This document shows, piece by piece, positions 1 through 7,674 of a DNA stretch of 64,000 nt. Each line of letters begins with the position of its first letter. Positions within the stretch are counted from its first letter, which is position 1. Made by a program: the position numbers and the translations under genes. The notes below the pieces were generated by a model, which saw only the letters and a program-made list of their open reading frames with translations, was not told the origin of the DNA and made no database searches. The DNA is from Thiomicrorhabdus chilensis DSM 12352 (lineage in GTDB: Bacteria; Pseudomonadota; Gammaproteobacteria; Thiomicrospirales; Thiomicrospiraceae): NCBI RefSeq assembly GCF_000483485.1, contig NZ_KI519609.1, forward strand, positions 1,827,460 to 1,891,459. Reading direction: 5' to 3'.

Positions 1-188
1 AGTGGACAAAGTTTCAATACCCCCTTTTCAAGCTTACCGGCATTCAACCAGCTGACTTGCCACAATTGATTGGTACTGTCCTCGAAAGCTTTCGGCAAAA
101 ACTCTACGGACTCAAATGCTGGCAATTCGGCCAATTGTGAAGCATTCAAATAATGTGAAATAGTCGTTCCATTCATAGGAACCATCAT
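1..188 (-). CDS. 5' end of an unidentified gene, running off the window
   Basis: An open frame on the minus strand starts at an ATG at 188 and stays open to the left edge, giving about 62 residues. A second in-frame ATG lies directly after the first. It is divergent from the methyltransferase at 433. The visible N-terminus is soluble, with no signal peptide or membrane segment. A stretch of the type STNQLWQVS followed by GVLKLCP loosely resembles the glycine-loop start of aminoglycoside-phosphotransferase-like kinases, where a T/S-N-x-x-W/Y-x-V strand is followed by a V-L-R/K-L strand. That resemblance is weak and is inference only. The rest of the protein lies outside the window, so no function is assigned. 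Confidence 0.5.
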   Translation of the reverse strand, partial: MMVPMNGTTISHYLNASQLAELPAFESVEFLPKAFEDSTNQLWQVSWLNAGKLEKGVLKLCP

Positions 189-432
189 AACATCGAAAAC
201 TGGATGTCAATCGGCTGCGGACACCAAAATTAAACATAATCGTTACTCTTGGCGCCTCTCCTTCAATCGTAAACACCTTACTTTGAAATGTTCACCTAAA
301 ATCCCCTATGTCTTAATAGGGCATTTTAGATATAATGGTCTGCTGAACTATTTAAATTCATCTTAAAATTAACAAGACTACGGCAAGCCCTGAATTACAG
401 ATTGTCATAAAAATAGCTTAAAGGAACCCATT

Positions 433-1080
433 ATGAATTTTGATCAAGCTCGATTTTTCATGGTAGAACAACAAATTCGTCCGTGGGATGTACTTGACCA
501 AAAGGTTCTAGACCCGTTTCTTAATATTCCAAGACACCAGTTTGTGGAAGAGTCCAAACAAAGCCTGGCCTACAGCGACGTCGAACTGCCGATCGGGCAC
601 GACGAATTCATGATGGCACCCAAAATTGAAGCCAGACTCCTACAAGCTTTGGACATCGACGAAACCGATACGGTTTTAGAAATCGGAACTGGCAGTGGAT
701 TCCTGACCGCCGTCATGGCCACACTGGGTAAATCGATCACCACAGTTGAAATCCATGCCGATCTGCAAGAAGTCGCCAAAAAACGTCTGGCTAGTTACAA
801 CAACATCGAATTCAAACTTGGGGATGCCAGCCACGGATGGGAAGACGGTAAACAGTACGATGTCATTATCCTAACCGGTTCAGTTCCTGAGATTCCGCAG
901 GCCTATAAAGAGCAATTAAACCTGGGTGGTCGCCTAGCAGTAATCGCTGGCCAGTCCCCGGCAATGACTGCGCAGATTTTAACCCGCATCAGTGAAGCCG
1001 AATGGGAAACAGAAACATTGTTTGAAACCGACCTCAAACCCCTGATGAATGCGCAATCATCTGAACCCTTTTCGCTATAA
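433..1080 (+). CDS. protein-L-isoaspartate O-methyltransferase-like SAM methyltransferase
   Basis: A 215-residue soluble protein of the PCMT family. These enzymes use S-adenosylmethionine; the classic members methylate isoaspartyl residues in damaged proteins. The N-terminal third carries the family's helical region (RFFMVEQQIRPWDV). The SAM-binding motif I is VLEIGTGSGFLTAVMA near residues 81-96, followed by the acidic end of strand 2 (TTVEIH). The ATG at 433 follows an AAAGGAA Shine-Dalgarno. The length is close to typical Pcm, but many gammaproteobacteria have a second Pcm-like paralogue near tolC, and this one looks more like that paralogue than like the surE-linked pcm, so repair activity is not certain. 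It is monocistronic, ending in a hairpin terminator. Confidence 0.85.
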   Translation: MNFDQARFFMVEQQIRPWDVLDQKVLDPFLNIPRHQFVEESKQSLAYSDVELPIGHDEFMMAPKIEARLLQALDIDETDTVLEIGTGSGFLTAVMATLGKSITTVEIHADLQEVAKKRLASYNNIEFKLGDASHGWEDGKQYDVIILTGSVPEIPQAYKEQLNLGGRLAVIAGQSPAMTAQILTRISEAEWETETLFETDLKPLMNAQSSEPFSL

Positions 1081-1104
1081 ATTACGAACCTAAGCGTAAA
1101 AATC

Positions 1105-1130
1105 AAAGCCAGACTCACCTGGCTTTTTTT
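1105..1130 (+). terminator. Rho-independent terminator after the methyltransferase gene
   Basis: A 7-bp stem AAGCCAG / CTGGCTT with a 6-base loop is followed by a run of T. It lies 25 bases after the stop codon at 1080. The stem sequence recurs in other terminators of this window. Confidence 0.85.
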
Positions 1131-1409
1131 ATTTTTGAGCCTTTCACCTGACCACACCGTAAACACAAACGCAGTCAACACACCAAACCCAATAAAACAG
1201 ACCGTTTAGCCTCAATAAAATATTTATATTACCCATTCACCAAATAAGACTTTATACTTAAATATGGACATCATATTTTTGTCATAAATATTTTCATCAA
1301 AATCTGATAAAACATTTTAAATTCCAAATTTTTGGAAACTTCCTACAATACCCATAACCATAAGCCATGCTTATACTCCATAAACTACACTAATCATAAG
1401 GAAATTCAT
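1131..1409 (+). promoter_or_regulatory. AT-rich control region upstream of the sulfide/oxidase operon, with a 16-bp palindrome
   Basis: This 279-base stretch carries no convincing gene. It becomes very AT-rich from about 1200. A TATACT (1253-1258) is a possible -10 but has no good -35. The clearest element is TTCCAAA-TT-TTTGGAA at 1322-1337, a perfect inverted repeat 72 bases before the start codon at 1410, which is the size and symmetry of a dimeric repressor or activator site. No regulator gene sits next to it. The promoter assignment is inference. Confidence 0.4.
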
Positions 1410-2867
1410 ATGGACTTGATTAGCCTTTATCCCACCTGGTACGAACCCGCTGTTGGTTCCGGCTGGGTCGTTGCGCTGATTGCAACCTTCCATGTGTTGG
1501 CCTCCCACACCTCTGTGGGGGCTGCACTCTTGTTTGCCTACCTCTCCCATAAAGCCTACCGTGAAGATCGTGATGACCTGCTGGATTTCGTTAAGAAATA
1601 CGGTCTGTTCCTACTTGTCTTCACTTATGTGGCCGGGTCAATCACCGGGCCGGGCATCTGGTATTCCACAACCGTGGCAAGTCCAAATGGAATCGGGGCG
1701 CTGATCCACTCGTTTGTGTGGAAGTGGGCGACCGAATGGGTTTTCTTTGTGATTGAAGTGGTCGGGGTATACATGATTGTTTACCTAGTCGGACGCGTGG
1801 ACAAGAAAACCCACATGAAAATCTCAGTGATTTTCGGTATAGCCTCTTTGGCAACCATGGTCATCATTGTGGGAATCTTGTCCTTCATGATGGTGCCAGG
1901 TAAAGAAATTTGGTTTGAAGAAGGGGGTTACCTAAATGGTTTCTACGGAACCAACACCTTTATCCAAACCGGTATGCGCATGGCCTTCATGTTTACCATG
2001 ACCGCCGTTGTGGGTGGCATTGTTGTCGCTGGTATCAAAGATGTAGCCTTTAAGAAAGAAATGGCGCGCAAACTGGGTTGGCTAGGGATCATCTCCACCT
2101 TGATCGGTGCCGCCATGTTGCAATGGTATCTGACATCGGTTCCAGATCAAGCTCTACTGGTAATGGAAAACCGTCTACCGGATTACTTTGTACCAAGTAT
2201 CGTTGCCGTATTAGCGGGTACCTTGGCTTACTTCATCATCACTATGCTGCAGCCTAAAACACTGGTTGCCGGTTTTGCAGGCTTTATGACCATCACCATT
2301 TTGGTTGCTGGCCTTTGGCCAGAAGAAACCGCTCGTGAATCGATGCGTAAACCTTGGGTAGCGGGACAATACGTCTACTCTAACCAGGTCATCGGTCGTG
2401 ACGTTCCGGGCATGGACATCAAGTCTCAACTTCCAACCATCGAAAAAGTCGGAATCCTGAAAGCTCACCCTTTCACTCCAGACGAATTGAAGGAAGTGAA
2501 TGACAGCAACTTGATTCAAACCGGTGAATATATCGCCATGGTGTACTGTTCAAACTGTCACTCACCAAGTGAGACCGGTATTCGACCATTGCACCGTTAC
2601 TTCCCGGATGGCGTCACTCAGGCGCGAATGGAGAAGTATGTAAAAGGCGCTTTGACAACCGGAAACATTGCTTATATGCCTAAAATGCCAATGCTTGATT
2701 CCGAAGTGAAAGCACTCTCTGCATTTTTGGTCATGAATAACGAAGGTGGACAACCTGCTGTGGTTGCTGCCATTAAACAAGAAGTGGATGCTCGTAACCG
2801 TGCTTTGGCTGAAAAACAAGCTCAAGACAAGGTTGCGTCTCTGACTCTTCCACAGGAGGTGAAATAA
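1410..2867 (+). CDS. cytochrome bd superfamily subunit I-like protein with a C-terminal heme c site
   Basis: 485 residues with the ATG at 1410 preceded by AAGGAA; a longer frame to 1332 exists but lacks a ribosome site and adds a non-membrane tail. About eight membrane segments fill the first 320 residues. FHVLASHTSVGAA (His28, His33) aligns by eye with the helix of CydA that carries the b595/d ligand His19. TGPGIWYS and WATEWVFFVIE (Glu109, Glu116) match the CydA TGITME and AIEGLMAFFLE regions. The helix expected to hold the b558 ligand His186 reads FIQTGMRMAF, without histidine, and the long quinol loop is absent. The C-terminus is soluble, with CSNCH at 380-384 for covalent heme c. This suggests an oxidase fed by cytochrome c rather than quinol. 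Family membership is well supported; the electron donor is inference. Confidence 0.75.
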   Translation: MDLISLYPTWYEPAVGSGWVVALIATFHVLASHTSVGAALLFAYLSHKAYREDRDDLLDFVKKYGLFLLVFTYVAGSITGPGIWYSTTVASPNGIGALIHSFVWKWATEWVFFVIEVVGVYMIVYLVGRVDKKTHMKISVIFGIASLATMVIIVGILSFMMVPGKEIWFEEGGYLNGFYGTNTFIQTGMRMAFMFTMTAVVGGIVVAGIKDVAFKKEMARKLGWLGIISTLIGAAMLQWYLTSVPDQALLVMENRLPDYFVPSIVAVLAGTLAYFIITMLQPKTLVAGFAGFMTITILVAGLWPEETARESMRKPWVAGQYVYSNQVIGRDVPGMDIKSQLPTIEKVGILKAHPFTPDELKEVNDSNLIQTGEYIAMVYCSNCHSPSETGIRPLHRYFPDGVTQARMEKYVKGALTTGNIAYMPKMPMLDSEVKALSAFLVMNNEGGQPAVVAAIKQEVDARNRALAEKQAQDKVASLTLPQEVK

Positions 2868-4114
2868 TGGACGCTTCTCAAGTCTCTCAAGTTACCGAGA
2901 TGATGTACGCCTTGCGCAACCCAGCAGGCGTACCCACCTACCCGATTATCTTCATCGGCCTAGGCGTACTGACCTTTGCCCTGCATATCCTGTTCGTACA
3001 GCTTATGCTGGGAACCTCGGCCATCACCCTTTACGGTGCGTTCAATAGCAACCCGTATTGGCGTCGTCTGGGTGCCGCCATGCTCGAAATTTCTAAGGTT
3101 TCGGTATCGGTCGCCATCGTAATCGGGGTAGCCCCGTTACTGTTTGTTCAGGTTATTTATGACCCACACTGGTACACCTCTAACGTGTTGTCGGCTAAAT
3201 GGGTTATCGCGTTTATCTTTATCCTGATCTTAGCCTACTGGGCCATGTACTTTTACTATTTCCAAAATGGTAAGAATGCTGACAAAACGGTAACGCCAAA
3301 ATCACGCTGGTCAATGATTGTGAGTCTGGCTTTAATGCTGGTTGTCGGTTTCATCATGCACAGCCTGACGACTCAGATCCTTCACCCTGAACTTTGGAAA
3401 GAGTGGTACATGCAAGATGGCGTTCTGGACTATTCCGGTTCTCAATTGCATGCCTATAATCCATGGAGATTTGCCTTCTTCATCAGCATGGCCATTCCCG
3501 TTGCTGGTGGGATGCTGGTCACCTACCGTCGCTTCAAGTCGGTGCGTGAAGATGCCGATCACGACTACCTGAACTGGGCCGCTGATTTAGGTAAAAAATG
3601 GATCAAAGTCGGTTCTGTTATCTCTGCAGCGCTTTATGTAGGTTGGATGATGAACCTTCCAGAAACGGCTGGTGATTTTGCAACCTCTTTCTGGGGGTAC
3701 GCCGGCGGTATCGCGGTTATCTTCTATGCTTTGTGGGCGATGATTCGCTTGAAAGGTGAAGCACGTTTTTGCAGCTACATGGCTTTACCAATGGCTTTGG
3801 TGATTGGATTGATTGTGGCGATCTCTCGTGAAATGCTTCGTTATGGGATTTTGAATGACTTCTTCCACTACGACTTCATGGACTACAAAGTGGTAATGGA
3901 CTGGTATTCAACCGGCCTGTTCTTCCTGACCTTTGCAATTGTGGGTGGATCGGTTCTGGCTTACTTCCTAACCATCGCATGGAAAACCGGACAAACCGTT
4001 GGCGTCTACACCCCTAGCGCGGCAGTCGATAAGATGGGAACCGTCGCTATCTGGATCATGGTACTTTGGATGATACAGTTCTTTGTCATCGGTTTCTGGA
4101 TCTGGGCAAAATAA
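2867..4114 (+). CDS. second cytochrome bd subunit I-like (CydA'-type) membrane subunit
   Basis: 415 residues, nearly all membrane: about nine hydrophobic segments. It overlaps the stop of the previous gene by one base (TAATG) and has a strong AGGAGG site, so the two are translationally coupled partners. The segment ALHILFVQLMLGTSAITL resembles the His19 helix of CydA (YHFLFVPLTLG) rather than anything in CydB. A following IGVAPLLFVQVIY then WVIAFIFILILAYWAMYF tracks the next two CydA helices. The pair therefore looks like two diverged copies of subunit I, comparable with the CydA-CydA' pairs described in the bd superfamily, not a standard CydAB. Whether this subunit binds heme is unclear; it has no CxxCH. 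Confidence 0.65.
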   Translation: MDASQVSQVTEMMYALRNPAGVPTYPIIFIGLGVLTFALHILFVQLMLGTSAITLYGAFNSNPYWRRLGAAMLEISKVSVSVAIVIGVAPLLFVQVIYDPHWYTSNVLSAKWVIAFIFILILAYWAMYFYYFQNGKNADKTVTPKSRWSMIVSLALMLVVGFIMHSLTTQILHPELWKEWYMQDGVLDYSGSQLHAYNPWRFAFFISMAIPVAGGMLVTYRRFKSVREDADHDYLNWAADLGKKWIKVGSVISAALYVGWMMNLPETAGDFATSFWGYAGGIAVIFYALWAMIRLKGEARFCSYMALPMALVIGLIVAISREMLRYGILNDFFHYDFMDYKVVMDWYSTGLFFLTFAIVGGSVLAYFLTIAWKTGQTVGVYTPSAAVDKMGTVAIWIMVLWMIQFFVIGFWIWAK

Positions 4115-4124
4115 GGAGTCAAAC

Positions 4125-4511
4125 ATGAAATTACAAACTATATTCGCATCCGCCTTAGCTTTTGCCTTCATTCAACCTGCTGCGGCCGAAGGTCAAAACC
4201 CAATTGCCAGTGGCTCAGCCATGGCTTGGCAATGCGCCCCCTGTCACGGCACTAACGGACAGGAATTTTTGGAAGCTATGCCGCCATTGGCTGGCATGCC
4301 CGCTAAACAGTTCACGGAGGCGATGATTGCCTACCGTGAAGGGACTCGTCCAGCCATCATCATGGATCGAGTCGCTCGCGGCTTTAACGATGCCGAGATT
4401 GAAGCCATGGCAGTCTGGTTTGAAAAGCAGCCGGTCAAACAATGGGAAAACACCAGCCTGACAGAATCACAGAACGCTCAAAAGGCTAACTCGACAGGAG
4501 GTCAGAAATGA
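4125..4511 (+). CDS. periplasmic monoheme cytochrome c
   Basis: 128 residues from the ATG at 4125, which follows AAGGAGT; an upstream in-frame ATG would start inside the preceding gene. Residues 1-21 form a signal peptide ending in QPAAA. CAPCH binds one heme c. ALAGMPAKQFTEAMIAYREG and the later IMDRVARGFNDAEIEAMAVWF follow the cytochrome c4/c553 plan, where a Met near MDR supplies the distal ligand. It sits between the oxidase subunits and the flavoprotein, and its stop overlaps the next start (ATGA), so it is probably the electron shuttle of this operon, or the cytochrome subunit of the flavocytochrome. Confidence 0.85.
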   Translation: MKLQTIFASALAFAFIQPAAAEGQNPIASGSAMAWQCAPCHGTNGQEFLEAMPPLAGMPAKQFTEAMIAYREGTRPAIIMDRVARGFNDAEIEAMAVWFEKQPVKQWENTSLTESQNAQKANSTGGQK

Positions 4512-5839
4512 GCCAACTAGAAAACAAGACATTTGATCAAAAAATCACACGTCGAGATCTCATCAAGGTATTTGGCGCGACTGCCGTGGCCGGAACGGGT
4601 ATTTTTGGCGCGAGCAGCAAAGCCTTCGCCAAAAACGCGCAACACGTTGTTGTGTTGGGTGGCGGTGTTGGGGGTTCCACTTTCGCAAAATACCTGCGTT
4701 TTGCCGACCCCGATGTCAAAATCACCATCATCGAGCAGTATCCGGAATACATCACCTGCTTGCGAAGCAACGATGTCATTGTGGGCATGCACACATTGGA
4801 TGAACTGACCTTCAACCTCGACACCATCAAATCGAAATACAATGTTAATGTTGTGATCGACAAAGTGATTGGTGCTGATTATGACAAGAAAACCGTACGT
4901 ACCGAAAAAGGTGAAACCTTCTCTTACGACAAACTGGTGGTCTCTCCGGGTATTGACTTCAAGTTTGAAGATTACGAAGGCTATGATGCGGAAATGGCCG
5001 AAGGCAAATTTCCACATGCCTACAAAGCCGGACCTCAGACGCTAGAATTGAGAAGACAGCTGTTGGCGGTACCGAAAGGCGGTACAGCGATTATCGCTCC
5101 GCCACAAAACCCGTTCCGTTGCCCTCCTGGGCCTTATGAACGTGCTTCATTCTTTGCTGAGCACTTCAAAAAGCATAATCCAACCGCTAAATTGATTGTG
5201 TTGGATCCGAAAGACCGCTTCACCAAAGACGGCCCTTTCAAAAAAGCTTGGGAACGTCTCTACGGTTATAAAACGGATAACGCCTTGATTGAATGGGTTT
5301 CCGGTTCGGATGGTGGACGTGTTGTTCGTCTGGATGCCGAAAACATGATGGTTGAAACCGATGGTGGAGACTACAAGGCTGACTTGATCAACATCATACC
5401 TAATCAGCGTGCCGGCGTTTTGGCACAAAAAATTGGGCTGACCAATGATTCTGGTTGGTGTCCGATTGAGCGCAACACCATGGAATCCTCTCTGCACAAA
5501 GACGTGTACGTTCTGGGTGACAGCAGCATTGCCGACGCTATGCCAAAATCAGGTTACTCTGCCAATTCCCAGGCCAAAGTTTGCGCCCGAGCGGTGGCGG
5601 ACACCCTAAAAGGTGAGCAACCTGGTACGGCGATCTACTCTAACGTCTGCTACAGCCTGGCTGGAGAGAACTACGGAGTGTCGATTGCGGCTATCTATGA
5701 AGTACGCGACGGACTGATTCAGCCTAAAGGTGAATCCGCTGGAGTGTCGCCGATTACCGATAAAGTTACGCAACCCATTCTTGAAGCCGTTTATCAGAAA
5801 AACTGGCAAAGAGAATTTGTTAAAGACGTATTCTCTTAA
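4508..5839 (+). CDS. fccB: flavocytochrome c sulfide dehydrogenase, FAD subunit
   Basis: 443 residues. It oxidises sulfide in the periplasm and passes electrons to a cytochrome c partner. A twin-arginine signal (TRRDLIKVFG, Arg15-Arg16) ends at SSKAFA. The FAD-binding VVVLGGGVGGSTFAKYLR follows directly. The two cysteines that form the redox disulfide next to the flavin in this family are present in their usual settings, NPFRCPPGPYERASFF and SGWCPIE, and the FAD-closing VYVLGDSSIADAMPKSGYSANSQ is intact. This pattern separates it from sulfide:quinone reductases, which lack the RCPPGPYERA block. The ATG overlaps the preceding stop by four bases. Both the neighbouring cytochromes could be its heme subunit. 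The call is strong from motifs alone. Confidence 0.92.
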   Translation: MSQLENKTFDQKITRRDLIKVFGATAVAGTGIFGASSKAFAKNAQHVVVLGGGVGGSTFAKYLRFADPDVKITIIEQYPEYITCLRSNDVIVGMHTLDELTFNLDTIKSKYNVNVVIDKVIGADYDKKTVRTEKGETFSYDKLVVSPGIDFKFEDYEGYDAEMAEGKFPHAYKAGPQTLELRRQLLAVPKGGTAIIAPPQNPFRCPPGPYERASFFAEHFKKHNPTAKLIVLDPKDRFTKDGPFKKAWERLYGYKTDNALIEWVSGSDGGRVVRLDAENMMVETDGGDYKADLINIIPNQRAGVLAQKIGLTNDSGWCPIERNTMESSLHKDVYVLGDSSIADAMPKSGYSANSQAKVCARAVADTLKGEQPGTAIYSNVCYSLAGENYGVSIAAIYEVRDGLIQPKGESAGVSPITDKVTQPILEAVYQKNWQREFVKDVFS

Positions 5840-5862
5840 TGGCTAATGGTGAGGAAAACAAA

Positions 5863-6573
5863 ATGCTTAGAAAAACAATATTAACCATCGCCATGGCAAG
5901 CGTTTCGACACTTGCGCTTGCCGGTCACGATAGCAAACCAACGGCGAACCCTTGGACAAATTTTGGACTTGAAAACAAGATTCAAAGCATGCCCAAAGGG
6001 GACCCGATCCGTGGAGAAGAAGTGCACACTCAAATGATGTGTAACGCTTGTCACGGTGAAAAAGGGGAATCTCCTTCCCGCAATTATGCTTCTTTGAACG
6101 GTCAACCTTCAGAATACACCATCAAAATGATGCTGGATTACCAGGATGGTCGCCGCTGGGAAGATTACAAGCAAGCCAATGTCATGGTTAAAATTTCGCG
6201 TGCTTTGGACGAACAGCAAATCGCCGATGTTGCCGCATTCTATGCACAACAACCGCTGAACAGCTGGAGTTACGCTAAAGAAGTCGATCAAGAGATGTTT
6301 GCAAAAATGGATCGCGTCGTTCGCAAAGGTGACGTCTCACGCATGATTGTTCCCTGCGCTTCCTGTCATGGAGCCAAAGGTGAAGGTAATGGCATTGTTC
6401 CGGCTTTAGCCGGTCAAGTACCTGAATACTTTATTCGTACCATGAAAGCTTACCAAGGGAAACACCGTAATAACGATGTCAACGAAGGTATGTCGCAATT
6501 CACCCACAAGCTGACCGATGCGGAAATTGAAGCCCTGGCCGAATATTATGCCGCGCTGGGTCAAGCACAATAA
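5863..6573 (+). CDS. diheme cytochrome c, candidate heme subunit for sulfide dehydrogenase
   Basis: 236 residues from the ATG at 5863, which is preceded by GTGAGGA; the earlier frame start at 5839 overlaps the fccB stop and would place eight polar residues before the signal peptide. The signal peptide (MLRKTILTIAMASVSTLALA) is followed by two cytochrome c4-type domains, with CNACH in the first and CASCH in the second. Tandem class I hemes of this size are what the cytochrome subunit FccA of flavocytochrome c or cytochrome c4 looks like. Its place directly after fccB supports the former, but cytochrome c4-type carriers are also the donors of terminal oxidases, so it could bridge FccB and the bd-like oxidase of the same operon. 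Confidence 0.82.
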   Translation: MLRKTILTIAMASVSTLALAGHDSKPTANPWTNFGLENKIQSMPKGDPIRGEEVHTQMMCNACHGEKGESPSRNYASLNGQPSEYTIKMMLDYQDGRRWEDYKQANVMVKISRALDEQQIADVAAFYAQQPLNSWSYAKEVDQEMFAKMDRVVRKGDVSRMIVPCASCHGAKGEGNGIVPALAGQVPEYFIRTMKAYQGKHRNNDVNEGMSQFTHKLTDAEIEALAEYYAALGQAQ

Positions 6574-6583
6574 GGAGCTAAAC

Positions 6584-6682
6584 ATGAATGGAATCAAAGC
6601 AATCTTATGGGGTCTTGTTCTGACATTTGGCTCAATCGCACTGATGTGGTGGCTTAGCACCTTGACAGTGGTCTCATTGTAA
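6584..6682 (+). CDS. 32-residue single-pass membrane peptide at the end of the sulfide/oxidase operon
   Basis: A short frame beginning at an ATG preceded by AAGGAGC, ten bases after the diheme cytochrome stop, and ending at TAA. The product starts MNGIKAILWGLVLTFGS and continues with IALMWWLSTLTVVSL: one hydrophobic helix with a short polar start. Ribosome site, spacing and composition all look real. Cytochrome bd oxidases usually carry a CydX-type single-helix subunit of 30-40 residues, so a small subunit of the bd-like oxidase is an attractive reading, but there is no sequence match I can claim. It is followed by a hairpin terminator, so it closes the operon. Confidence 0.7.
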   Translation: MNGIKAILWGLVLTFGSIALMWWLSTLTVVSL

Positions 6683-6704
6683 CCAAAAAACCTCTCCTAA
6701 AGCC

Positions 6705-6729
6705 CCTCCCAAAACCTTGTTTTGGGAGG
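6705..6729 (+). terminator. hairpin terminator closing the sulfide/oxidase operon
   Basis: An 11-bp perfect stem CCTCCCAAAAC / GTTTTGGGAGG with a 3-base loop lies 23 bases after the last stop. The T-run after it is poor (TCCTTC), so it may act as an RNA 3' stabiliser as much as a terminator. Confidence 0.65.
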
Positions 6730-6843
6730 TCCTTCACCTGAATTCTTTGCAAAACCAATTTCCACTTCTCACTCAATCGTTTTTGTAAAGCAGTCCGGTC
6801 AACCAACATTTATTGTTGAACAACGGTAACGGAATCACAAAAA

Positions 6844-7248
6844 ATGACCTTTAAATACAAAATGGAAGCGCGCGACCACGAATGCGATGTTCAGGGTGTG
6901 GTCAACAATGCCCATTATCAGCACTACTTCGAACATGCTCGCCACGTATTTCTCAAACAGAACGAACTCGACTTTGCCGCCCTTGCGCGCCAACACATCA
7001 ATCTGATGGTCAAAAAAATAGAAATTGAATATCTACACTCGCTGTCAGCCCACGATCAGTTTTACATTACGGTCCACGTAAACAAACTGTCGAAAATTCA
7101 ATATCGCTTTAGTCAGTCACTCCATCTGCAGAACAACCATACACTGATGGCACGCGCCAATACCGATGTGGTGACGGTAGGAGAAAGACATAAACTTCTT
7201 AGGCACTCGCCGCTGGAATCGCTAATTCATGCAACCCAGACGCCCTAG
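6844..7248 (+). CDS. acyl-CoA thioesterase, hot-dog fold (YbgC/FadM-like)
   Basis: 134 residues. The start MTFKYKMEARDHECDVQGVVNNAHYQHYFEHAR is the 4-hydroxybenzoyl-CoA thioesterase signature: the Asp in the DVQGVVNN turn is the catalytic acid and the following Y-x-x-Y-F-E-x-A-R helix is the hot-dog helix. Members hydrolyse short or medium acyl-CoA thioesters in the cytoplasm; YbgC works with the Tol-Pal system and FadM with beta-oxidation, but neither context is present here. The length is normal for the family. It is followed 26 bases later by the NifX-like gene on the same strand, so the two may be co-transcribed. The specific substrate cannot be told from sequence. Confidence 0.8.
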   Translation: MTFKYKMEARDHECDVQGVVNNAHYQHYFEHARHVFLKQNELDFAALARQHINLMVKKIEIEYLHSLSAHDQFYITVHVNKLSKIQYRFSQSLHLQNNHTLMARANTDVVTVGERHKLLRHSPLESLIHATQTP

Positions 7249-7274
7249 CAAGACAAAAACCCAATGGAATTATT

Positions 7275-7598
7275 ATGAAAATTGCACTCACCAGCCCAAA
7301 CGCTCGCACCCTGTCCGGACATGCCGGAAAATGCCCAGGATTTTTAGTATTTGAAATCACAGATCGCCAAATCATCCAGCAGAGCCATATCAAACTAAAC
7401 AAGGAACAGGTGCTTCGCAACCTGAAAGGGGCTTTATCCAACCAGGCCGACCACCCCTTATCTGACATCAACGTTTTTGTGACCCAAAGCCTAGGAGAGG
7501 GCTTGCAAAGACGCCTGACCGAGCAAAACATTGAAGTATTCCAGACCCAGGAAAACGACCCGATCAACGCACTTAAGACACTCAATCTGGTCGACTGA
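7275..7598 (+). CDS. NifX/NifB-C-terminal-like domain protein
   Basis: 107 residues matching the dinitrogenase iron-molybdenum cofactor domain: MKIALTSPN at the first strand, then a SGHAGKCPGFLVFEI turn with the Gly-His-x-Gly-x-Cys ligand region, and a late FVTQSLGEGLQRRLTEQNIEVF segment corresponding to the family's G-x-G-x-x-x-x-L motif. In nitrogen fixers such proteins carry cofactor precursors. No nif gene is in this window, and stand-alone copies occur in many organisms with unknown roles, probably metal-cluster handling. RBS is weak (GGAATTATT). One CAGGCCTG repeat lies just after the stop. Confidence 0.75.
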   Translation: MKIALTSPNARTLSGHAGKCPGFLVFEITDRQIIQQSHIKLNKEQVLRNLKGALSNQADHPLSDINVFVTQSLGEGLQRRLTEQNIEVFQTQENDPINALKTLNLVD

Positions 7599-7616
7599 TA
7601 GCCTGTTTAAAATCAA

Positions 7617-7624
7617 CAGGCCTG
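7617..7624. repeat. CAGGCCTG palindromic octamer family (first of 22 copies)
   Basis: An 8-bp perfect palindrome found by eye at 7617, 8410, 9416, 9599, 15773, 17019, 17974, 19266, 21663, 28277, 32031, 37934, 38520, 38534, 43379, 51894, 53579, 58056, 59406, 59931, 61281 and 61488 (start positions). Base composition predicts about one per 64 kb. Nine copies are between genes although intergenic DNA is only about a tenth of the window. Flanks are partly conserved: AATGA plus one base before the octamer (17974, 28277, 58056, 59406) and TCC after it (7617, 17974, 21663, 58056). Copies 38520 and 38534 form an inverted pair in a terminator. The list was made by reading and may miss copies. Confidence 0.85.
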
Positions 7625-7674
7625 TCCAAACCTGATATACCGAACAGTCAAAGGTAGGCACAGCGACTTTCTAT

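Noticed and set aside
4517-5017. 166-codon frame antisense to fccB
   Set aside because: Shadow frame with no ribosome site; the sense strand encodes an unmistakable flavoprotein.
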